Assembly: GCA_029558535.1 (NCBI GenBank)
Contig: JAKQEK010000406.1
Span: 22,811-86,810 of the forward strand
Direction: 5' to 3'
Length of the DNA: 64,000 bases
From: Bacteroidota bacterium
GTDB taxonomy: Bacteria > Bacteroidota > Bacteroidia > Bacteroidales > ML635J-15
Shown: positions 59,511 to 64,000 of the stretch, in pieces
How positions within the stretch are numbered: position 1 is the stretch's first letter
Layout of the letters: each line of letters opens with the position of its first letter
Position numbers and translations under genes: made by a program
The notes under the pieces: generated by a model
Seen by the model: only the letters and a program-made list of their open reading frames with translations
Told to the model about the DNA's origin: nothing
Databases searched by the model: none

Positions 59511-59518
59511 TATTTTTG
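59511..59518 (+). promoter_or_regulatory. Candidate -7 box of manA
   Basis: TATTTTTG matches TAnnTTTG, 31 bases before the manA ATG (59550); no clear -33 element. Confidence 0.45.
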
Positions 59519-59549
59519 AAATCTAAAAATAATAAATTTTTATTTAAAA

Positions 59550-60506
59550 ATGCTATATCCACTAAAATTCGAACCTATATACAAACAAAAAGTTTGGGGA
59601 GGAGATAAAATCAAAGATATTAAATCTGACCAAAATGTGCCAAATAATTGCGGCGAAAGCTGGGAAATATCAGCAGTCCAAGGCGATTTGTCGGTTGTAT
59701 CAAACGGTTTTTTAAAAGGAAATACAATTGAAGAAATAATTGAAATCTACATGGGAGAAGTTGTAGGGGACAAAGTTTTTGACAAATTTGGTATTGAATT
59801 TCCCATACTCGTTAAAATAATTGAATCAAAAGAAAATCTTTCATTGCAAGTTCATCCTGACAACATAATTGCTGCTAAAAGGCATAATGCCTGGGGAAAA
59901 TCAGAGCTCTGGTATATTCTGAATGCCGATCCGGGGTCAAAACTCATTTCCGGGTTTAATCAAAATGTTAACAGTAAAATCTTTTTCGATTCTATTGAAA
60001 ACGGAAATTTTGACAATTATCTGAATAAGCCTGAAATCAAAACAGGTGAAGTATATTATATTCCGGCAGGAAGATTACACAGTTTGGGAAAAGGTGTGAC
60101 TCTGGTTGAAATACAACAAACTTCTGATATAACCTACAGAGTTTATGATTATGGAAGAAAAGACCGAGAACTACATCTCGATTTGGCTGAAGACGTAATT
60201 GATTACAAACAATCAAAAGAAATCAAAACTTCATACAAGCACACCCCTGACATTTCAAACAATATTATTAAAAATGAATTATTTACAGTAAATTTTCTAC
60301 CGGTAATGAATACTATTATAAAAGACTATTATGAATATGATTCTTTTATAATTTATCATCTTATAAACGGAAAAATTACAGTTATTACTGATGGCGACAA
60401 TCATACTTCTATTACTAAGGGCGAAACTGTCTTAATACCTTCATCATTAAGAAACATCAAAATTATTCCTCAACAATATTCCGAAATTTTAGAAATCTAT
60501 ATTTAA
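59550..60506 (+). CDS. manA: Class I mannose-6-phosphate isomerase
   Basis: 318 residues, type I phosphomannose isomerase of the short (cupin) form. It interconverts fructose-6-phosphate and mannose-6-phosphate, feeding GDP-mannose and surface polysaccharides. The zinc-site motifs are SKENLSLQVHPDN, GKSELWYIL, and EVYYIPAGRLHSLGKGVTLVEIQQTSDITYRVYDYGR (read in parts). The N-terminal KPLIFEP-type LKFEPIYKQKVWGGDKI is diagnostic. Single gene, divergent from udk. Confidence 0.92.
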   Translation: MLYPLKFEPIYKQKVWGGDKIKDIKSDQNVPNNCGESWEISAVQGDLSVVSNGFLKGNTIEEIIEIYMGEVVGDKVFDKFGIEFPILVKIIESKENLSLQVHPDNIIAAKRHNAWGKSELWYILNADPGSKLISGFNQNVNSKIFFDSIENGNFDNYLNKPEIKTGEVYYIPAGRLHSLGKGVTLVEIQQTSDITYRVYDYGRKDRELHLDLAEDVIDYKQSKEIKTSYKHTPDISNNIIKNELFTVNFLPVMNTIIKDYYEYDSFIIYHLINGKITVITDGDNHTSITKGETVLIPSSLRNIKIIPQQYSEILEIYI

Positions 60507-60526
60507 ACCTAAGCTTATTTGGGAAA

Positions 60527-61441
60527 TTACTTACCGGAAGTTAACTCGTTGAAAACTTGCTCCAATGATTTTTCTTTTATTTGTAAACTAAGCACTACAT
60601 TGTCTAGTTTTACGGCAAGTTTAAATATATCATGTCTTATGTCATTAGCAGCATTAAATTCTATAATGAACTTGTTTTTCTCAAGCGACATAACTTTTTT
60701 AACCCCGTTAATAGCTTTGATTTCTTTTTCATCAATTGGTTTCATTAATTCTACCAAAAGAGTTCCGGTTTCTGATTTGCCTTTGATATGCATGTCCACG
60801 GTATAATCATCAGCTATTAAAATTCCATTATTAATAATAACTATTCTGTCACAAATAGCATCCACTTCTTGCATAATATGAGTTGAAAGCAAAACAGTTT
60901 TTTCTTTTCCCAGATTTTGAATCAGGTTTCTAATTTCGATTATTTGGTTAGGATCCAAGCCTGATGTTGGTTCATCAAGAATTAACACATCAGGATTGTG
61001 AATAATCGCTTGAGCAAGTCCAACTCTTTGACGATATCCTTTTGACAGAGCCCCTATCTTTTTATTTATTTCAGGTTCAAGCCCTGTCATTTCAACAATC
61101 TCCTCAATACGTTTCACTCTATTTTTTATTTTATAAATTCCTGCAACGAAGTTCAAGAACTCAATAATATACATATCCGTGTAAAGAGGATTTTGTTCAG
61201 GAAGATACCCAATTGTTCTCCGTATCTCCATGTGATTCTCCAAAACATTCATTTCTTTTACAAACACATCACCTGCTGTTGGCGGAATAAATCCGGTAAT
61301 AATTTTCATCAAAGTTGACTTCCCGGCACCATTAGGACCTAAAAATCCAACTATTTCTCCACTTTTCACTTCAAAACTCACATTATCAAGAGCTTTTTGA
61401 GTTCCGTAATTCTTTGTAATATTTTGAATTTTTATTGACAT
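60527..61441 (-). CDS. gldA: GldA-type ABC transporter ATP-binding protein
   Basis: 304 residues: ATPase domain (1-215) with GPNGAGKST (Walker A, 36-44), signature LSKGYRQRVG, Walker B VLILDEPTSGLD and the H-loop LSTHIMQE, then a ~90-residue C-terminal extension characteristic of GldA. GldA with GldF/GldG makes an ABC complex required for gliding and chitin use in flavobacteria; in non-gliding Bacteroidota it has wider envelope roles. Neither gldF nor gldG is in the window. The opening IKIQNITKNYGTQKALDNVSFEV and the DUF4162-type C-terminus support GldA over a generic ABC protein, but orthology is not proved. Confidence 0.8.
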   Translation of the reverse strand: MSIKIQNITKNYGTQKALDNVSFEVKSGEIVGFLGPNGAGKSTLMKIITGFIPPTAGDVFVKEMNVLENHMEIRRTIGYLPEQNPLYTDMYIIEFLNFVAGIYKIKNRVKRIEEIVEMTGLEPEINKKIGALSKGYRQRVGLAQAIIHNPDVLILDEPTSGLDPNQIIEIRNLIQNLGKEKTVLLSTHIMQEVDAICDRIVIINNGILIADDYTVDMHIKGKSETGTLLVELMKPIDEKEIKAINGVKKVMSLEKNKFIIEFNAANDIRHDIFKLAVKLDNVVLSLQIKEKSLEQVFNELTSGK

Positions 61442-61645
61442 CGCATTGTTAATTTAAAACGATGTAAAAATAGTGTTTTTTCGTTTAGTAATGCAATTTA
61501 CACACATTTAATTAGAAAGAATTTATGTTATATAATAGTTTATAAAATAATTTGAAAAGTAAAACTTTTATTATTATATTTCGTCAAATATATAAAAGCG
61601 ATTGTTTTATTAAATGAATAACATTCAGCAATAAGTTAAAAAGAT

Positions 61646-64000
61646 ATGGAAACCGCCATCCACATATTGTTCAAAGCAGCAGACCAACATTATGCCAAGA
61701 GTTGGTCTGCTGCTTTTATTAAAACAATAATTGTGGGTTTTTTGACAATATTATTTTTTCTTCCGTTTCATAAGCTTTTTGCTCAATCCGGAGTCTGTGA
61801 TCCTACTGTTCCTTTTTTTACAGTTGATTTATCTTCATCACCTGATGCAACTTGGGAATCTCCATCTTTTGTTCGTCTGGATTTATGTTGTGGTAATTCT
61901 AGTCCTGACAGATGTTTGGAATTTGAAATAACATTACATGAGGATGCTATTGCGATAAATTTTGAGATTGCTTCAGGTGCTGTTCCGCCCGGGTCAATGT
62001 ATTATCAACTTAATTGCGGACCGCCAGTTGTTGTAGGAACACCGGTTTGTATTAACACTCCGGGGCCGCACACATTGACTTTTTGTAAACCGGGAGCAAA
62101 TGCCAATACTTACGCAGTAACTTCAATAACTAATCCCGAAATTACAGATCCTGACTTTTCTACTGAAAATTGTACTGCTCAAATACAAATAACCGGAATG
62201 ATTGCTGGAACAATTGTAATTACTGATCTAACAGGAGGTGGCGCATATATGCCCTATCTCAGTTGCCCGGACTGTGAAAACATTACAGTAACACCAACCG
62301 GAGCTTTTCCACCCTATGCGGATTATGAAATTTGTGGAACCCCAAATGGTTCTGTTTGTTTGTCAGGAGTAACATATTGCGACACAATAAGAGTTAACTT
62401 TTTTGATACTATAGTTGCTGAAATAAACCCTAATCCTGCAAGTTTTTGTTCTGATGATGGTGGGGTATGGTTATATTCGAATATTATTCAAGGTGTTCCA
62501 CCATATTCTTACGAATGGTATGACCAAGCTAACGGAACCGGTAATTTACTTGCAACATCAGCCAATTATTTTGCTACTGCCGGAGGTAATTATTCTGTCA
62601 TTGTTTATGATTCCCTTTTCCCGGTATGTCCTCCGGTTATTTTAAACGCATCTGTTACAGAGTTTCTTAGCCCTGTAATAGGATTTACCCCTAACAGTCC
62701 ATATTTTTGTGATGGCGGTTTTGTCGACATCACCGCAACCGGTGCAAATGATTATGTCTGGTCTCCTCCTGATGGTTTATCTACTACAACAGGACCATCA
62801 GTTACTGCCTCACCTGATAATACAACAATTTATACTGTTACTGGAACCGATCTAAATGGATGCACCGCATCTGTTGATATTACTGTAGAAGTTTGTGTTT
62901 CACCGGTTTTAACATCTTCAACAGATGGAGAGATTTGTTTAGGGGAGTCTTATCAATTAGAAGCAAATGGAGCATTGTTTTATTCATGGGATCCTGCAAC
63001 AGGTTTGGATAATCCAAATATTTCAAATCCTTTAGCTACACCTATCGTTACTACCGAGTACATCGTTACAGGGTATGACGTAAGCTGTGCTGTTATAGAA
63101 AATGGAGGATTTTCTGATGGTTTTACGGAATTTACAACTAATTATAATTATAATCCAAATTTATTCCCAGAAGGGAATTTTTATATCGGTACAAATCCTC
63201 ATGATTATCATACAAATTTTGCTGCTTGCACTGATCACACTTCCGGCTCAGGAAATATGATGATAATAAATGGAAACACGGTTGCAAATGCAGAAGTGTG
63301 GTGTCAGGATATTCATGTAAATCCAAACACAGACTATCTGTTTTCGACATGGATTACTAGTGTTCATCCAGCAAATCCTGCAGTTTTGCAATTCTCAATC
63401 AATGGAACACTTCTTGGAAGTCCTTTTAATGCTACTGCAACAACATGCGACTGGCAAGAGTTTTACGAGGTCTGGAATTCCGGCTCGAACACAAGTATTC
63501 AGATTTGTATTGTCAACCAAAATACTATTGCTACTGGTAACGATTTTGCTCTAGATGATATCTATTTTGCTCCTCTTTGCTCTTCAACAGATACAGTTCT
63601 AGTAACTGTACATATTCCACCAGTTATAACCTTTTCAAATACTGGTTCATTCTGCGAAACAGAATCTGCAACAGATATAGTAGCTGATCCTGCAGGAGGT
63701 GTTTGGGGAGGTACTGGTATTATAGACATAAATAATGGCACATTTGATCCTGCTACTGCAGGTGCTGGTGTCCATGTGATAACCTATTCATATAATGATG
63801 GTTATTGCCAGGTTGACACAGCAATTAATATTACAGTTGATGCTGTCGTTGACGCTACTATTACTCCTATTGGTCCTTTCTGCGAAACTGAAGCTGCTGT
63901 TGTTCTGACTGCTGTTAGTCCGGGTGGAGTTTGGTCAGGAACTGGTGTGGTTGGTAATACTTTCGATCCTACTATTGCTTTGGCCGGTGACCATACCATT
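61646..64000 (+). CDS. Large secreted adhesin, 5' part (runs off right edge)
   Basis: From the ATG at 61646 the frame is open for 785 codons to the window edge without a stop. It begins with a long n-region, then a signal core VGFLTILFFLPFHKLFAQ. The start of the mature protein is Cys-rich (PDATWESPSFVRLDLCCGNS). Then come SprB/PKD-like and Ig-like domains: PYSYEWYDQANGTGN, ANDYVWSPPDGLSTTTG, FYSWDPATGLDNPNIS, and a jelly-roll-like domain (~505-650, with DFALDDIYFAP). From ~660 it has tandem units with GGVWGGTGI/GGVWSGTGV...FDPATAGAGVHVITYSY. Such architecture belongs to very large Bacteroidota surface proteins that end in a gliding-motility or T9SS sorting domain; the end is not visible. It lies ~200 bases past gldA, in the opposite direction. 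Confidence 0.85.
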   Translation, partial: METAIHILFKAADQHYAKSWSAAFIKTIIVGFLTILFFLPFHKLFAQSGVCDPTVPFFTVDLSSSPDATWESPSFVRLDLCCGNSSPDRCLEFEITLHEDAIAINFEIASGAVPPGSMYYQLNCGPPVVVGTPVCINTPGPHTLTFCKPGANANTYAVTSITNPEITDPDFSTENCTAQIQITGMIAGTIVITDLTGGGAYMPYLSCPDCENITVTPTGAFPPYADYEICGTPNGSVCLSGVTYCDTIRVNFFDTIVAEINPNPASFCSDDGGVWLYSNIIQGVPPYSYEWYDQANGTGNLLATSANYFATAGGNYSVIVYDSLFPVCPPVILNASVTEFLSPVIGFTPNSPYFCDGGFVDITATGANDYVWSPPDGLSTTTGPSVTASPDNTTIYTVTGTDLNGCTASVDITVEVCVSPVLTSSTDGEICLGESYQLEANGALFYSWDPATGLDNPNISNPLATPIVTTEYIVTGYDVSCAVIENGGFSDGFTEFTTNYNYNPNLFPEGNFYIGTNPHDYHTNFAACTDHTSGSGNMMIINGNTVANAEVWCQDIHVNPNTDYLFSTWITSVHPANPAVLQFSINGTLLGSPFNATATTCDWQEFYEVWNSGSNTSIQICIVNQNTIATGNDFALDDIYFAPLCSSTDTVLVTVHIPPVITFSNTGSFCETESATDIVADPAGGVWGGTGIIDINNGTFDPATAGAGVHVITYSYNDGYCQVDTAINITVDAVVDATITPIGPFCETEAAVVLTAVSPGGVWSGTGVVGNTFDPTIALAGDHTI

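Noticed and set aside
59485..59562. Longer N-terminus for uridine kinase
   Set aside because: The extra 26 residues show no family similarity and would overlap the start of the divergent manA gene; the Walker A position fits the ATG at 59484.

Overview
The window is AT-rich chromosomal DNA from a member of the Bacteroidota, most likely an uncultured Bacteroidales/Marinilabiliales-type organism. The evidence is of several kinds. At least seven exported proteins or remnants end in a type IX secretion (T9SS) type A sorting domain with the YPNP motif. There are DUF4382, DUF5723, DUF3098, DUF2490 and GldA family proteins. Promoters fit the Bacteroidota consensus TTTG-N18/19-TAnnTTTG, and Shine-Dalgarno sequences are nearly absent. 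No rRNA, tRNA, CRISPR array, insertion sequence or phage gene was recognised. The species cannot be named from this sequence.

Layout. (1) 1-4.8 kb: the start of an exported protein, a DUF4382 lipoprotein, a 0.6 kb repeat-rich gap, a secreted T9SS protein whose sorting domain carries an in-frame palindromic (REP-like) insertion, and the decayed 3' end of a SprB-repeat adhesin beside another REP-like hairpin pair. (2) 4.8-13.3 kb, minus strand: a cell-surface operon of an arylsulfotransferase-like T9SS protein, a Reg_prop propeller T9SS protein, a CotH-kinase T9SS protein, a lipoprotein, a YD-repeat-like exported protein, a VTC-domain protein, a DUF4956 membrane protein and a DUF2490 outer-membrane barrel, behind a near-perfect promoter at 13360-13390. 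(3) 13.7-27.6 kb: mostly housekeeping genes (rpsT, radC, 3-methyladenine glycosylase, guanine deaminase, O-antigen ligase, an envelope trio, a MltD-type lytic transglycosylase, a paralogous pair of small exported proteins, a YgjP-like metallopeptidase, efp).

(4) 27.7-48.4 kb is the most unusual part: 21 consecutive minus-strand genes, mostly less than 60 bp apart. In transcription order they are a DJ-1/PfpI protein, a cupin, two more DJ-1/PfpI paralogues, a 4-OT-like tautomerase, a TPP-dependent acetolactate-synthase-like enzyme, four repeat proteins without signal peptides (one FGE-sulfatase-like, two WG-repeat, one DUF1566), an exported protein, a lipoprotein hydrolase, a VOC protein, an AGE-family epimerase, a STAS protein, GlgX, a second STAS protein, an RsbW-like ATPase, an NMT1-type periplasmic binding protein, and a Cache-HAMP-SpoIIE phosphatase. 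The last genes make a partner-switching module interleaved with glycogen metabolism. The FGE-like protein is built as half + whole + half domain, with the two halves complementing exactly.

(5) 48.7-64 kb: a PKD-domain T9SS protein, rnhA and an Ig-repeat T9SS adhesin, running into the Bacteroidota block ftsX-DUF3098-uppP-truB-queA. Then follow a PolB-like exonuclease, udk, manA, gldA, and the first 785 codons of a large adhesin that runs off the right edge.
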